Shown: positions 12,865 through 24,624, counted from the first letter of the stretch. The stretch: DNA of 64,000 bases from Salvia splendens (GCF_004379255.2 NC_056049.1:14926063-14990062); one strand, 5' to 3'. Numbers and translations are program-made. The notes: generated by a model not told the origin, from the sequence alone.

Positions 12865-13339
12865 AAGTATTAGGCTTGTTTAGTTGAACAACCTTGGGAT
12901 GTGTATTTTCGGATTATGTATCGGCACTCCTAGCTAGTTTTCCATTGGCAAATGTGCAAGGTTATGGAGTACATACACATACATTTATCCACAAACATAC
13001 TTTATGCCACATATGCAATGTCCACAACATACACAATCATATCAACAATAGAAGCATTCATCAGTTTCGTCTAATCGATGACATAAAGAGAAATACACAT
13101 CATGAAATAAATATGCTACAAACAACCAATGCCTACCCTAAACACACCCTACCACAAACGACCATCGATTGATCGATACCACAACCATGCACAACGGGAC
13201 ATAATACAACCGACTACCAATGGGGCATACAAAAATCCAATAAAAACAATTGTTGCCAATATAGCACATGCAAACCCTAAAATAAGTTGGCACCCCCATT
13301 TGGAAGTCATTTAGGTTCCCCTTATTTGGGTGTATTAGT
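12865..13339. other. no gene recognised
   Basis: AT-rich sequence between the gypsy LTR and the tail of the Myb/SANT-like remnant. No motif is recognised. Confidence 0.4.
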
Positions 13340-14055
13340 CGACAACCTGTTAGGGGAGTTCGATGTACATGAACTAGCGAATGGAGACAGATTTTTAAGA
13401 CCATCGAGTGCATTGTTTTCAGCGGGGTTGCATGGTTTAGGCGGCAACCTCTCAAACCGTGATCAGATGTTTCCACAAGGCAAAACGTCAATGATGAAAA
13501 TAGGCGCTTCCGTAGTCGATGCCCCATCAATCGGCTGGACATCTTCTCAATGAACAGTTTACGACACACACTTCGTTTTGGAGGTTCGACCGGGGAGTTC
13601 ACCTCGTCTTCCTCATCATCCACAGCCATGTACTCGACTTCCATCGACGAATACATGTCATCTCCGGAAGATGAGATGTGTATCACGTCTTTTGTCGGCT
13701 GCTCCCTGATGCCTCCACCTCTGAACAATTAGCAAGACAGTAATATTTGGGCTCACCGTGGTAGTAGTAATCGGCGGCGAACAGGTTGTTCTACATATCG
13801 ACACCAACTTTTTGATTAGTCTCTAAATTACTATCATGAACATAAATTCAAAACAACGTAAAATAAGGGTTTATAGATGATTTTATACCTCCATCATCGC
13901 AACCCACACCGAGTTAGCGGCGTACAAAAAGTTGTCAACCCTGTCCCAGTAGGTCCCCTTTGATGTTATGATCTCTTTGAAAGTTCGTAGCCGCATTGCG
14001 AGCAGACTTAGGCGAATGGCGATTGCGGACTCGGTAAATGCCAAGCTACACCTAT

Positions 14056-14667
14056 TGTTGGGATTCGCACACACAAGGCTTACACACACTCAATAAGATC
14101 ACACACACACTCACTGTTGTATGAGATCACACAATGCAGAAAACACACACACTCACACTTTGAGTATTGAAGATGATAATCTTGGAGAGAAACTGGAAAA
14201 CTCTTTATTGATTAAACTCTACTTCTAAACTACATACACGGTGAGCTATTTAAAGCTCTATAATCAAGTAGCAACTGCTACTAACTAACTACAAGAAGAA
14301 TCAAGAAAGCAAGAAGAATAACCGCTACATCTCAGCTAACTAACTGCTGCTCCAACGGCTAGTTCGGCTAGGTTGCTTCTTCCTTCTCGGTTCAAGACCG
14401 AACTCCTTCCTCGGCTCAAGACCGAACTCTTCCTTCTCGGCTTACAACCGAACTCTTCCTTCTCGGCTCATTCCAGCTCAACGCCGAGCTTCCTTACCGA
14501 GCTTCCTTACCGAGCTTCCTTACCGAGCTTCCTTACCGCTGAGCTTACCGACTTCTGCCTTCTTCTTCTCGGTTAGTTCCAGGCTAGTTCCAGCTCGGTA
14601 AGCCGAGCTTACCGAACTCCTTTCTAGCCGAGCTTCTTCCAACTGAAATGAGCACTCCATTATTACA
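14056..14667 (-). repeat. 3' LTR of the deleted copia element (612 bp)
   Basis: Plus-strand limits are TGTTGGGATTC...CATTATTACA. It contains tandem 13-bp units (gagcttccttacc) near 14484-14535, one more than in the other LTR. The element ORF ends inside it. Confidence 0.9.
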
Positions 14668-17391
14668 ATTCTCCACCTGAGGGCTCATCTCAGTTCTTGC
14701 ACAAACATTGATCAATTTCTTGCAATGATCAAATTTGTCTCTACCTAGAGACTTTGTTAGCATGTCAGCCGGATTGTGCAAGGTGTTAATCTTAATTACC
14801 TTCACTCTCCCCTTCCTTTTAAACAACCACTTGCAACTGATCAGCTTCCTCTCCTTTCCATCTGTATTCAGCTTGGATTTGTCCACCAAAATCCATGTTT
14901 TGTTTTTGAGTAAAGACTCTATTTCCTCATTCATGGCTTCAATCCATCTTTCTCTATCTTTGCTCTGCATAGCTTCTTTATATGTGAGTGGATCTGCACC
15001 ATCAATACTTTCAGCTGCACACAGAGCATAATACACAACATCAGAGAACTTTGTTGGTGGCCTTGTTTCTCTTCTAACTCTGTCCCTTGCAAGCTGATAG
15101 TCTCTGATAGAGTCTGATATAGACTCACCAGCCTGGTTGCCCTGAGTTGGAGCCTCTTCTTTATCTGAATCAGACTCACTCCCTGAGTCAATAACTCCAC
15201 CTGCTCCTAGGCCAACCCCCACAGGCTCCACCTTGAAGAAATCACCCTCATCTTCATTGGAGTCCAGCTTATCTTTCAGGTATGGCATCTGATCCTCCAA
15301 GAACACCACATCCCTACTCACCAAGACCTTCTGCTTACCGGGCTCAATACACCAGAGCCTATACCCCTTAACACCCCTCTGATACCCCAGCAAGATACAT
15401 TTCAGAGCCCTAGCTTCAAGCTTACTTTGCCTAGCATGAGCATAGACTGCACATCCAAACACCTTGTATTTTGAGTAGTCACTATGAGCTCCATACCACA
15501 TGTAATCAGGAGTTTCAGATTTCAGGGCAGTAGATGGGCATTTATTGATGAGATAGGCTGCTGTATACACAGCCTCACCCCAGAATCTGCTGCTCAAACC
15601 AGAACCAAGAAGTAGGCACCTCACCCTCTCTAGGATTGTCCTATTCATCCTCTCCACAACACCATTTTGCTGAGGATTACCAGGAACAGTCCGGTGCCTC
15701 TTCATACCCTTCTCTTTACAAAACAGATCAAACTCAGCAGACAAGAACTCTAGGCCATTGTCTGTCCTTAAGCATTTAACACTTCTACCCTTCTCTAGCT
15801 CAACCTCCTTACACCATATCTTGAACTTTGTGAGTGTCTCAGATTTTTCTTTAAGAATATATACCCACAACTTCCTTGTATAGTCATCAATGATAGCTAG
15901 AAAATACTTTCCTCCACCAATTGAACACACCGGTGAAGGCCCCCAAAGATCACTATGTATGTAGTCTAAAGGGGCTGTAGAAGAGTGAATACCTGTAGGA
16001 TAGGGTGCCTTCTTAGCCTTTCCAAGTATACACTGCTCACAGGGGTTCATCTTGTTGAAATCTCCATAGATCAGGCCCTTCTTGATGAGTTCTTTCAAGC
16101 TTCCTTCTGCTGGATGGCCCAATCTCTTGTGCCATAGCATTATGGAATCATCTGACACTGCATTGCTTACTCCATCAACAGCCTTAGCCTTCAGATAATA
16201 GAGAATATGCTCTCTGTCAGCCTCCATCATCACTGCATCTCCAGATTTCACAAACAATTTTCCTTGACTCATCAATATGGTGAACCCTTTCTGCTCCAGC
16301 ATTCCCAATGAAATGAGATTCCTCTTCACTTCTGGAATATACCTCACCCCAGTTAGGATCTTTATAGAGCCATCTTGTAGGCTTAGCTTTACCTTCCCTA
16401 TTCCTCTGATCTGACAAATATGATTGTTTCCAAGAACAACCGTACCCGATGCTTCTTGAAGATCATGAAACCAGCTTCTATTGGGGCACATATGGAAGCT
16501 GCACCCCGAGTCCATTATCCACCTATGACTGACCCCACTATCACTGATATTCATGAGTTGAGCCGGGGGATCAGCACTCTCCACACAATCAGATTGATTG
16601 TGTCCCTCAGAGGCCATCTTTCTCTTCCATGCATGACAATCTTTCTTCAAATGTCCAGGTTTCTTGCACCAATAGCAAGCTCTGGTTTCCTTCTGAGCAT
16701 CAGAACTTGAGGGTTTAGAGCCCTCAAACTTCTTCTTGAAGTTCTGCTTCTTGAACTTCTTCACATTCAAGGCCTCTGCAGCTTGAACATTGGAGCTTGC
16801 AGAGCCTCTGTTGGCTGTCTTCTGGAGTTCTTTGGCCATCAAGGCTGAATAGACTTCTGCATAGGTGATAGGTTTATCTCTTCCATAGATAATTGCATCA
16901 CTTAGCTGGTCATACGAGCTAGGCAAGGCATTCAATGTGAGAATGGCCTTATCCTCATCTGAGATCTTGACATCAACAGATCCCAGGTCATCAATGATCT
17001 TGTTGAACTCCTCTAGCTGCTCAATGATGGACCTATCTCCAGAAAAACTATAGGCATACAGCCTCTTCTTGAGATACAGCCGGTTAGCCAAGGATTTGGC
17101 CAAGTAAACTTCATCTAACTTGTCCAAGATCTCCACCGCAGTCTTGGCTTCTTGAACTTCCCTCAAGACCTTATCTCCAAGGCACAGAATCACTGCAGAA
17201 TGTGCCTTGAGCTGCATCTCCTCCATCTTTGCCTGAGCTTTTTCATCAAGCACTGGAGCCTTTCCTTTCTCCTCTGGTTTTGCAAGAACTGCCGCCAAGC
17301 CTTGTTGAATTAAAACCGCCTTCATCTTCATCTTCCACAGGCCATAATCATTCTTGCCTGTGAACTTTTCTGCATCAAGCCTTGCTGCCAT
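14584..17391 (-). CDS. copia gag-protease-integrase polyprotein with RT/RNase H deleted in frame
   Basis: One open frame of 935 codons starts at 17391 (MAARLDAEKFTGKNDYGLWK). Gag covers about residues 1-230, the zinc knuckle CYWCKKPGHLKKDCH about 240, protease WIMDSGCSFHMCP about 290. Integrase has LWHKRLGHP and CEQCILGK, then catalytic residues in HSDLWGP, RTDNGLEFLS and NGVVERMN. The RT start reaches CKWLFKRK, then jumps directly to the extreme RNase H end, NTLHNPADMLTKSL. The join lies near 14800-14820 and keeps the frame open. About 440 residues present in the related 1344-residue protein at 27888-31922 are absent. The last residues are encoded within the LTR. Particle, protease and integrase functions may survive; reverse transcription cannot. 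Confidence 0.9.
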   Translation of the reverse strand: MAARLDAEKFTGKNDYGLWKMKMKAVLIQQGLAAVLAKPEEKGKAPVLDEKAQAKMEEMQLKAHSAVILCLGDKVLREVQEAKTAVEILDKLDEVYLAKSLANRLYLKKRLYAYSFSGDRSIIEQLEEFNKIIDDLGSVDVKISDEDKAILTLNALPSSYDQLSDAIIYGRDKPITYAEVYSALMAKELQKTANRGSASSNVQAAEALNVKKFKKQNFKKKFEGSKPSSSDAQKETRACYWCKKPGHLKKDCHAWKRKMASEGHNQSDCVESADPPAQLMNISDSGVSHRWIMDSGCSFHMCPNRSWFHDLQEASGTVVLGNNHICQIRGIGKVKLSLQDGSIKILTGVRYIPEVKRNLISLGMLEQKGFTILMSQGKLFVKSGDAVMMEADREHILYYLKAKAVDGVSNAVSDDSIMLWHKRLGHPAEGSLKELIKKGLIYGDFNKMNPCEQCILGKAKKAPYPTGIHSSTAPLDYIHSDLWGPSPVCSIGGGKYFLAIIDDYTRKLWVYILKEKSETLTKFKIWCKEVELEKGRSVKCLRTDNGLEFLSAEFDLFCKEKGMKRHRTVPGNPQQNGVVERMNRTILERVRCLLLGSGLSSRFWGEAVYTAAYLINKCPSTALKSETPDYMWYGAHSDYSKYKVFGCAVYAHARQSKLEARALKCILLGYQRGVKGYRLWCIEPGKQKVLVSRDVVFLEDQMPYLKDKLDSNEDEGDFFKVEPVGVGLGAGGVIDSGSESDSDKEEAPTQGNQAGESISDSIRDYQLARDRVRRETRPPTKFSDVVYYALCAAESIDGADPLTYKEAMQSKDRERWIEAMNEEIESLLKNKTWILVDKSKLNTDGKERKLISCKWLFKRKGRVKVIKINTLHNPADMLTKSLGRDKFDHCKKLINVCARTEMSPQVENCNNGVLISVGRSSARKEFGKLGLPSWN

Positions 17392-17434
17392 CTCTGAAAC
17401 CGTTTGATCCTCTGCAAATCAGCTTCAATATCCC

Positions 17435-17452
17435 TTCCCACAGACGGCGCCA
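17435..17452 (-). other. primer binding site of the deleted copia element
   Basis: The minus strand reads TGGCGCCGTCTGTGGGAA, starting 2 nt inside the LTR. It is identical over 18 nt to the site of the intact copia element at 27778-27795. The leading TGG fits a CCA-ending tRNA; I do not assign the tRNA. Confidence 0.85.
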
Positions 17453-17454
17453 CT

Positions 17455-18052
17455 TGTTGGGATTCGCACACACAAGGCTTACACACACTCAATAAGATCA
17501 CACACACACTCACTGTTGTATGAGATCACACAATGCAGAAAACACACACACTCACACTTTGAGTATTGAAGATGATAATCTTGGAGAGAAACTGGAAAAC
17601 TCTTTATTGATTAAACTCTACTTCTAAACTACATACACGGTGAGCTATTTAAAGCTCTATAATCAAGTAGCAACTGCTACTAACTAACTACAAGAAGAAT
17701 CAAGAAAGCAAGAAGAATAACCGCTACATCTCAGCTAACTAACTGCTGCTCCAACGGCTAGTTCGGCTAGGTTGCTTCTTCCTTCTCGGTTCAAGACCGA
17801 ACTCCTTCCTCGGCTCAAGACCGAACTCTTCCTTCTCGGCTTACAACCGAACTCTTCCTTCTCGGCTCATTCCAGCTCAACGCCGAGCTTCCTTACCAGC
17901 TTCCTTACCGAGCTTCCTTACCGCTGAGCTTACCGACTTCTGCCTTCTTCTTCTCGGTTAGTTCCAGGCTAGTTCCAGCTCGGTAAGCCGAGCTTACCGA
18001 ACTCCTTTCTAGCCGAGCTTCTTCCAACTGAAATGAGCACTCCATTATTACA
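17455..18052 (-). repeat. 5' LTR of the deleted copia element (598 bp)
   Basis: Almost identical to 14056-14667. It is shorter by one 13-bp gagcttccttacc unit plus 1 bp near 17885-17920. It is followed by TSD CCTAT at 18053-18057. Confidence 0.9.
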
Positions 18053-18454
18053 CCTATCATGCGCAACCCATGAAATACGTTGGAAAATTGTCTTGGTTCC
18101 ACCGGGTTTCGCTCTTTAGCCGAAACATGGCGTCAATGACCACTCCGTCAACTCTGCCTATACAATTGTCGTTGTATAAATAGTCGGATTGTAATGGAAC
18201 GTTGAGCACCATGATGAGAGAGTGGTAGGGTTGCATGGTTGGAGCTAATGAGATTGAATGGGTATCCAACCGATGTGTTATATATATAAGCATGTACGAT
18301 TAGCATTTAATTGGTAATAGACCTCTAATTACTCCAATCCATCATTTACCTAATGACTTTAGGCGTGTAGAGTCAACCCAAGCTTCGTCTCCCTCCTCCC
18401 CACTTTGTTGATATAAAGAGATTGTGTGAATCTTCATTGATTAGATGAGTCGAA

Positions 18455-19565
18455 TGTAAAAAATCATGGATTAAAATATGTCCGGTCAATGGATTTTGAC
18501 CAAATAATAAATGTGACGAGACATTTAATTTTGTGAAATTAAATGACATATCGTCGATCTACATTTTACGTAGATAAATGTAGTATATTCACTTTCTCAA
18601 ATCCGATTTCCGGTGAGTGAGAAATAGTGGATTAAAGTTGGGCATAATTAGCTTTTAATTAAAGCTTGGAGTTGGAGCTTATGGAATAATTAACTAGTGT
18701 TAATTATCCCACATTGGAGGATTAACACATCTTTTAATGTGTGTAAATTAAGTGACTTTATGTTACTTAATAATTATAGTGGACCAAGATGGGTGAAAGA
18801 GCCCACACGCGCGCACACGCGCACGCCGCCGCCGCCCGCCCGAGACCGTGCCCGTGCCCGTGGTCGCGGTCGCGGTCGCGGGCCTCGGGCCCGAGCCCGA
18901 TCTCGATCTTGGATCTTGGATCTTGGATCTTGGTCTTTGGGTGGTCTTTGGGCTTGGTGCTTGGCCCAAACTATTCTTATTAGACCACCGCCGAGTCAGC
19001 AATCCAAGTGGCTTGACACGTCGTCAAGCGAGGCACAGTCACGGCTGCCACGTGAGAAATCCACACGCTCCACACACGGATGGCACACTCCTGCCACACG
19101 CTCGTAACCGTCGGCGGTTACGGATCTGCCATGATGAGCCTTCATGGCTTGGTTCACCCTGCATGGTGGCTCGGCCTATAAATAGGCTAGCCATTCCACT
19201 GCATTAGCTACTACATCATTCACAAGCATTACAGCATAAGCTCTCTCCCTCTCTGCATTGTCTTTCTGTCGAAGCTCTGCCCTCTCCTCCATCCAGTTCG
19301 CCGGAGCTCTGTTGATTGCGGTGCTGCATCAATAGAGACATAGCCGTTTTACCTTTGGGGACGACACGCCAAACCGAAGAGCACTACCGGGGCGTATCTC
19401 GTCTTGCGGGAAGAGGCCTCCTCGACTCGGCTTAAACATTATTCACGGTTACTGTTTCGTTTTTGCATTTGTAATCTCATTCTAGTTCAGTTTCCTCTTT
19501 TGTATTCCTTCTTTTGGGTTGTATTACGCCCGGCTTTTATCTCTTGTAATCCCCAGAAACCAACA
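18455..19565 (+). repeat. 5' LTR of the full-length copia element (1111 bp)
   Basis: It has a TATA box, TATAAATA, at 19177-19184, so transcription probably starts near 19205-19215. A GC-rich simple-sequence block at about 18808-18950 differs in length and units from the 3' LTR. TATCTCGTCTTG at 19395-19406 is the complement of 19570-19581. Confidence 0.9.
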
Positions 19566-19569
19566 ATCA

Positions 19570-19581
19570 CAAGACGAGATA
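19570..19581 (+). other. candidate self-complementary primer site
   Basis: CAAGACGAGATA starts 4 nt after the end of the 5' LTR, where a primer binding site should be. It is the exact reverse complement of TATCTCGTCTTG at 19395-19406, within the R/U5 part of the same LTR and repeated at 25540-25551 in the 3' LTR. Self-annealed primers are known from the Tf1 group in fission yeast. Its use here is inference. Confidence 0.45.
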
Positions 19582-19654
19582 TCTTGCCTTGAAGGGATTT
19601 GGACCTTTTAAACTGAACTTAATAATTTCGAAACTTAAAACACCTTTGCTGGAG

Positions 19655-22315
19655 ATGTCGACGGAATCTAACACCACTGCTGCCGCCACCACCGCCGCCA
19701 TTCCTTCCACCATGGTGACCACTGGACCGGTCAATACGTCGTCAATTCCGACGATGATGCCCACTCCCGGGCGCTATCCCTCTTCATCAACAACCCCTTG
19801 GGAGTTCGTTAACCCCCTTGGGCTCACTGGTGGATCCACCTCGAGTGGATCGGTTGGTTCCACTTTTAGTGGTTCCTTCGGATCCTTTAATGGATCGAGT
19901 GTTGGGGCCTTCGGGCCTCACACGAATGCTGGGGCCTTCGGGTCTCATGCGAGTGCTAGTCCCTTCGGGGATAGTACGTTCATGGCGGGCTCTATGCCTA
20001 ACATGAATGGTGGGGGCCCTATGCCCAACCATGTTGTTGGCTCCTTCTGGGGCAACGGAATTGGTTCCTTCCAAGGACCAACTGCGGCACCTTTGGCACC
20101 AAGAATGATGCTACCTGCCGAGAAACCACCCAAGTTTGGAGGATCAGACTTCAAGAGGTGGTATCAAAAGATGTTGTTCTACTTGACAACATTGGGCGTC
20201 ACCAACTTTCTCACTGAAAACGAGCCGCCCGCATCAAGCGACCAAGAGACTAGGCTCAAAGTCATGGCAGATTATGAAGCTTGGAGGAAAGGAGATTACC
20301 TTTGTAAAAATTTCATTCTAAGTGCTTTAGATGATAGTTTGTACAATGTATACTCCAATGTAACCACATCTAAACAAATGTGGGAAAGCCTAGAAAAGAA
20401 ATATAGCATAGATAATGTTGCAGGGACTGAACAGGTTGTAGCGTCCAAGTTTATGGACTACAAGATGGTCGACTCTCGACCCATCATGGAGCAAGTCCAA
20501 GAGCTCCAAATGATCATCCACTCCTTAGTGGCTGAAGGGATGACCTTGCCCGATAAATTCCTAAGGTGCACGATCATTGACAAGCTCTCTCCAAGTTGGA
20601 AGGACTTCAAGAGTTATCTCAAGCACAAGCGAAAGCAGATGACCCTTGAAGACTTGATCGTGAAGTTGCGCATTGAGGCAGATGTGCGCAAGAGCGATCA
20701 AAAGGCTAAGGGATTCACCCCAAATGAAGCCAAAGCCAATCTGTTGGAGCGGGGCGATCCCTCCAACAAACGCCCTCGCCCAAACCGTCCAAGTGACAAA
20801 GGGAAGGGAAAGCAGCCTTCAAAGAAGTTTGAAGGCGACTGCTACAAATGTGGAAAACAAGGCCACTTTGCAAAAGACTGCCGCAGCAAGAAGAAGAAGC
20901 CGACTGCCCACGTCGTTGAGAAGGAGTTCAAGGACTGGGATGAAAACGACCTCATTGTTGTGGTCACTGAAGAGGTCAACCTTGTTAACAACAACAAGGG
21001 TGACTGGTATATTGATACCGGCGCTACTGCACATGTTTGCGCAGATAGGAGTATGTTCTCCACCTACAACAACGTTGAAGGGAGAAAGATAAACATGGGA
21101 AATCAAGCCTCGTCTGAAGTCCTCGGAGTTGGTGATGTAATCCTCAAGATGACGTTTGGCGTCTCAATCACCTTGAAGGATGCGCTGCACGTTCCGGACA
21201 TCCGGAAGAACCTAGTTTCAGGATCAATACTAGTGAATAAGGGTTTTAAACTTGTATTTGAATCCGATAGGTTTGCATTGTATAAGTTTGGGAAGTCCCT
21301 CGGAAAAGGTTATGTGACCAACGGACATTTCAAGCTTAGTGTAGCAACACTGCGTGTTCCAAAGCCATTGGCTAATAATAATAAAGCATCTACTTCCTCT
21401 TATTTGACCGAGTCTTCAAATTTGTGGCATTGTAGATTGGGACATGTAAATTCAAAAGCCATTAAAAGATTAGTGAATTTAGATTTACTAAAGGCTAATG
21501 AAGTAGATAATCAAGATAAATGTGAAATTTGTCTTGAAGCAAAAATGACTAAGTTGTCGTTTCATTCGGTTGAACGAAGCACAAAACCCCTTGAATTAAT
21601 TCACACGGATGTATGTGATTTAAAGATGGTGCAAACTAGAGGTGGTAAAAAGTACTTTATCACTTTCATAGATGATTGCACAAGGTATTGCTACATTTAT
21701 CTTTTAAGAAGTAAAGATGAAGCAATAGAAGCGTTCAAAAATTATAAGAACGAGGTTGAGAATCAACTTGGTTGTAAAATCAAAATGATTCGAAGCGATA
21801 GAGGAGGCGAATATGTAGCCCCGTTTGAGGAGTTATGCAATGCAAGTGGTATAATTCATCAAACAACTGCTCCATATTCACCACAATCTAATGGTGTTGC
21901 AGAACGTAAAAATCGAACTCTAAAAGAGATGATGAATGCACTGCTTCTGACTTCAGGATTACCACATAACATGTGGGGGGAAGCTGTTTTGACAGCCAAC
22001 TATATCTTGAATAAGATCCCTCTCAAAGGAAAGGATGTTACTCCTTATGAGTTGTGGAAGGGAAGGAAACCATCCTACAAATACCTCAAGGTGTGGGGGT
22101 GTTTGGCGAAGGTGATGGTTCCTCCGCCCAAAGAAGTTACAATCGGACCTAAGACGGTAGATTGCATCTTCATTGGATATGCACTTAATAGTAGTGCATA
22201 TCGATTTGTTGTTCACAAGTCCGAAATATCGACTATAACAGTAGGGACAACAATTGAGTCAAGGAATGCCGTATTTCTTGAAAATACATTTCCTTGCAAA
22301 GACAAAGAAACGTAA
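19655..22315 (+). CDS. copia gag-protease-integrase
   Basis: The frame is open from before 19589. The first ATG in context is at 19655 ([11 protein letters not shown]). A low-complexity G/S/F-rich leader of about 150 residues precedes the gag core ([17 protein letters not shown]). Then come the zinc knuckle [14 protein letters not shown], protease [12 protein letters not shown], the integrase zinc head ([18 protein letters not shown]), and catalytic residues in [13 protein letters not shown] and NGVAERKN. The frame stops at 22315, just after the integrase C-terminus. The downstream RT frame is shifted, so gag-pol is broken by a one-base change near 22290-22315, or a programmed shift occurs there. 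The first is likelier, because copia elements normally use a single frame. Confidence 0.88.
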   Translation: MSTESNTTAAATTAAIPSTMVTTGPVNTSSIPTMMPTPGRYPSSSTTPWEFVNPLGLTGGSTSSGSVGSTFSGSFGSFNGSSVGAFGPHTNAGAFGSHASASPFGDSTFMAGSMPNMNGGGPMPNHVVGSFWGNGIGSFQGPTAAPLAPRMMLPAEKPPKFGGSDFKRWYQKMLFYLTTLGVTNFLTENEPPASSDQETRLKVMADYEAWRKGDYLCKNFILSALDDSLYNVYSNVTTSKQMWESLEKKYSIDNVAGTEQVVASKFMDYKMVDSRPIMEQVQELQMIIHSLVAEGMTLPDKFLRCTIIDKLSPSWKDFKSYLKHKRKQMTLEDLIVKLRIEADVRKSDQKAKGFTPNEAKANLLERGDPSNKRPRPNRPSDKGKGKQPSKKFEGDCYKCGKQGHFAKDCRSKKKKPTAHVVEKEFKDWDENDLIVVVTEEVNLVNNNKGDWYIDTGATAHVCADRSMFSTYNNVEGRKINMGNQASSEVLGVGDVILKMTFGVSITLKDALHVPDIRKNLVSGSILVNKGFKLVFESDRFALYKFGKSLGKGYVTNGHFKLSVATLRVPKPLANNNKASTSSYLTESSNLWHCRLGHVNSKAIKRLVNLDLLKANEVDNQDKCEICLEAKMTKLSFHSVERSTKPLELIHTDVCDLKMVQTRGGKKYFITFIDDCTRYCYIYLLRSKDEAIEAFKNYKNEVENQLGCKIKMIRSDRGGEYVAPFEELCNASGIIHQTTAPYSPQSNGVAERKNRTLKEMMNALLLTSGLPHNMWGEAVLTANYILNKIPLKGKDVTPYELWKGRKPSYKYLKVWGCLAKVMVPPPKEVTIGPKTVDCIFIGYALNSSAYRFVVHKSEISTITVGTTIESRNAVFLENTFPCKDKET

Positions 22316-24062
22316 CCAATTCTGAGACAAGAATTGAAGAAGAAGCCACTAGTTCTAAACCAGTGGAAGAAGAAGCCATTAGTTCTAAATCAGCGGATAC
22401 GAAACCTGAATCGCGCAAGCGTGCAAGGCCCGATCCAAAAGATACAGTACTAAGACGTGGTAATAGAGTCAAAACACCAAAAACTTTTGGTCCTGACTAC
22501 ATTGCTTTCATGTTGGATGAAGAACCAACATCGATAAAAGTAGCCTTTGCTGGCCCAGACGGGCTGCATTGGAGAGAAGCTGTTCAAAGCGAAATTGATT
22601 CAATTTTGCTAAACCACACATGGGTGTTGGTTGATTTTCCCGAAGGTGCTAAACCTTTAGGATGCAAATGGGTCCTTAAAAGAAAATTTAAGGCCGATGG
22701 AACAGTTGATAAGTATAAAGCCCGATTAGTAGTAAAGGGTTTTAAACAAAAGGAAGGACATGACTTCTTCGATACATATTCACATGTAACAAGGATTACA
22801 TATATTCGAGTGCTTCTCGCTATTGCTGCATTGCACAATCTTGAGATTCATCAAATGGATGTAAAAACCGCGTTTCTAAATGGTGAATTAGAAGATGAAA
22901 TATATATGGAGCAACCCGAAGGGTTTGTAGTACCTGGACAAGAGAAAAAGGTATGCAAGCTCGTAAAGTCCTTATATGGATTAAAACAAGCGCCATTGCA
23001 ATGGCACTTGAAGTTTGATAATGTAATGTTATCAAACGGGTTTAAAATCAACGAGTGCGACAAATGTGTCTACATCAAGAGCACTAATAACGGTCATGTT
23101 ATAGTGTGTCTATACGTTGATGATATGTTAATCTTGGGTAGCAACACTCAAGTAATTAACGATACAAAGGCCATGTTAAAGAGAAACTTTGACATGAAAG
23201 ACATGGGTCTAGCCGATGTAATTCTTGGAATGAAGATTCTAAGGACGAATGATGGAATCATCTTAACACAATCACATTATGTTGAGAAGATATTGAATAA
23301 ATTCAAAGCCTATGATGACGCGCCGGTTAAGACTCCAATTGAACTCGACGTTCACTTGAGCAAAAACAAAGGCGAGCCCGTTGCACAAGAAGAGTATGCA
23401 CGGGTCATCGGGTGCATTATGTATTTAACTAATTGCACTCGACCCGACATTGCTTGTGCCGTGAACAAGTTGAGTCGTTACACGAGCAATCCAAGCAAAG
23501 AGCATTGGAGAGCTCTTGTGAAGGTTTTGAGATATTTAAAACATACTCAAAATCTTGGGCAACACTTCTCGAGATACCCCCCGGTACTTGAAGGGTACTG
23601 TGATACCAATTGGATATCCGATAATAGAGACTCACTTTCAACAAGTGGATACGTCTTTACTATTGGGGGTGGTGCTGTATCGTGGAAATCCACAAAACAG
23701 ACATGTATAGCCCGATCAACAATGGAATCGGAGTTCATTGCCTTGGATAAGGCGGGTGAGGAAGCCGAGTGGCTTAAGAACTTCCTTGAAGATATTCCAT
23801 GTTGGTCTAAGCCAGTGCCACCAGTGCTAATCCACTGCGATAGCCAAGCAGCTATTGGAAGGGCAAACAATGGTTTCTATAACGGTAAGTCTCGACATAT
23901 ACGTCGACGACATAACACCGTGAGACATTTGATCACAACTGGCGTGATTACAATTGACTATGTGAAGTCAATAGATATCTAGCGGATCCGCTAACCAAAG
24001 GGTTAAACCGTGATCAAATGAATAAGTTGCTAGAGGGAATGAGTTTGAAATCCACAAACTAA
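22294..24062 (+). pseudogene. copia RT-RNase H, frame-broken near its end
   Basis: RT motifs include [40 protein letters not shown] and catalytic [11 protein letters not shown]. RNase H has [31 protein letters not shown] and IHCDSQAAI. The frame stops at about 23982 after YVKSID. One missing base there shifts the conserved ending; the other frame continues [18 protein letters not shown] to a stop at about 24062. Apart from the two shifts the domain is complete. The 24063-24624 stretch is 3' untranslated and ends in a purine-rich tract before the LTR. Confidence 0.85.
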
Positions 24063-24624
24063 AGAATTATCATAGTGGTAACCCAACCATGATGACTGGA
24101 GATCCCAAGAACTTGGTTCAAAGGGACAACTAAGCTATGAGAGTTCATGAGAAACACTCAACTATATTTATTCCCTAGAGAGCAATAGAGTGTTGGAGAA
24201 CTTGCCTAGTGGTAAAGGCCATGTCTATGACTTCTAATGGTTCTTAAGAATCTCAAAGAGATGGAGTTCTCAAAGAGACCAAGTATGGCAAGGTACTTGA
24301 GTAAGAGTCACCTATATAAGTGCGAAGTGTGGTCGCTTCATAAAACGCACTTATGAATCCAAAGTGGTGTCCAAGACCGCAATGGACACAAAACGTGAGA
24401 ACGGATGAGGTTGAGGTGTTTAAGCGTTAACACCATTGTCTCGGTGCACGCCGTGGGGGATTAGTTCAAAGCATCGCGCTACTAAGCCGCCTGTGTATCC
24501 GATGGTGTCGACTATGGAGGGTTAAAAGCCAACGACTACCTATCCTTATGCTTATATACCTCGTGAGGGTTGAGCTTGTGTCTGCATGCATATGCATTCG
24601 GCTATTTCCACTCATGTGGGGGAT

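Larger units (their letters stand above)
14056..18052 (-). mobile_element. Ty1/copia element with deleted RT/RNase H (Tork-like)
   Basis: Two near-identical LTRs (14056-14667 and 17455-18052) bound a 2.8 kb interior. The flanks carry the 5-bp TSD CCTAT (14051-14055 and 18053-18057). Primer site and ORF place it on the minus strand. The interior encodes gag, protease and integrase but lacks nearly all of RT and RNase H. The LTRs differ mainly in the number of a 13-bp unit, so insertion looks recent. Without its own RT it would need enzymes in trans, unless the deletion happened after insertion. Confidence 0.92.
13340..18293 (-). pseudogene. Myb/SANT-like DNA-binding protein, split by a copia element
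   Basis: The upstream piece (18293-18058) carries VDGVVIDAMFRLKSETRW and NFPTYFMG. The downstream piece (14050-13889) carries AIAIRLSLLAMRLRTFKEII, GTYWDRVDNF and SVWVAMME. After a likely intron (about 13888-13803) comes FAADYYYHGEPKYY, then an acidic tail around ISSSGDDMYSS. This order matches the plant Myb/SANT-like domain family, found in host genes and as the accessory DNA-binding ORF of PIF/Harbinger transposons. The copia element at 14056-18052 interrupts it with TSD CCTAT. Removing the element and one TSD copy still leaves a frame break near 18070, and another lies near 13735. It is probably non-functional. Confidence 0.65.

Noticed and set aside
18789..19107. Open frames rich in Arg/Ala/Pro in the copia LTR
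   Set aside because: They arise from the GC-rich simple-sequence block, differ between the two LTRs and match no protein family.
22290..22320. Programmed frameshift between integrase and RT in the copia element
   Set aside because: Copia elements normally use one frame, no slippery site was recognised, and a second one-base break occurs near 23982 in the same copy. Decay is likelier.
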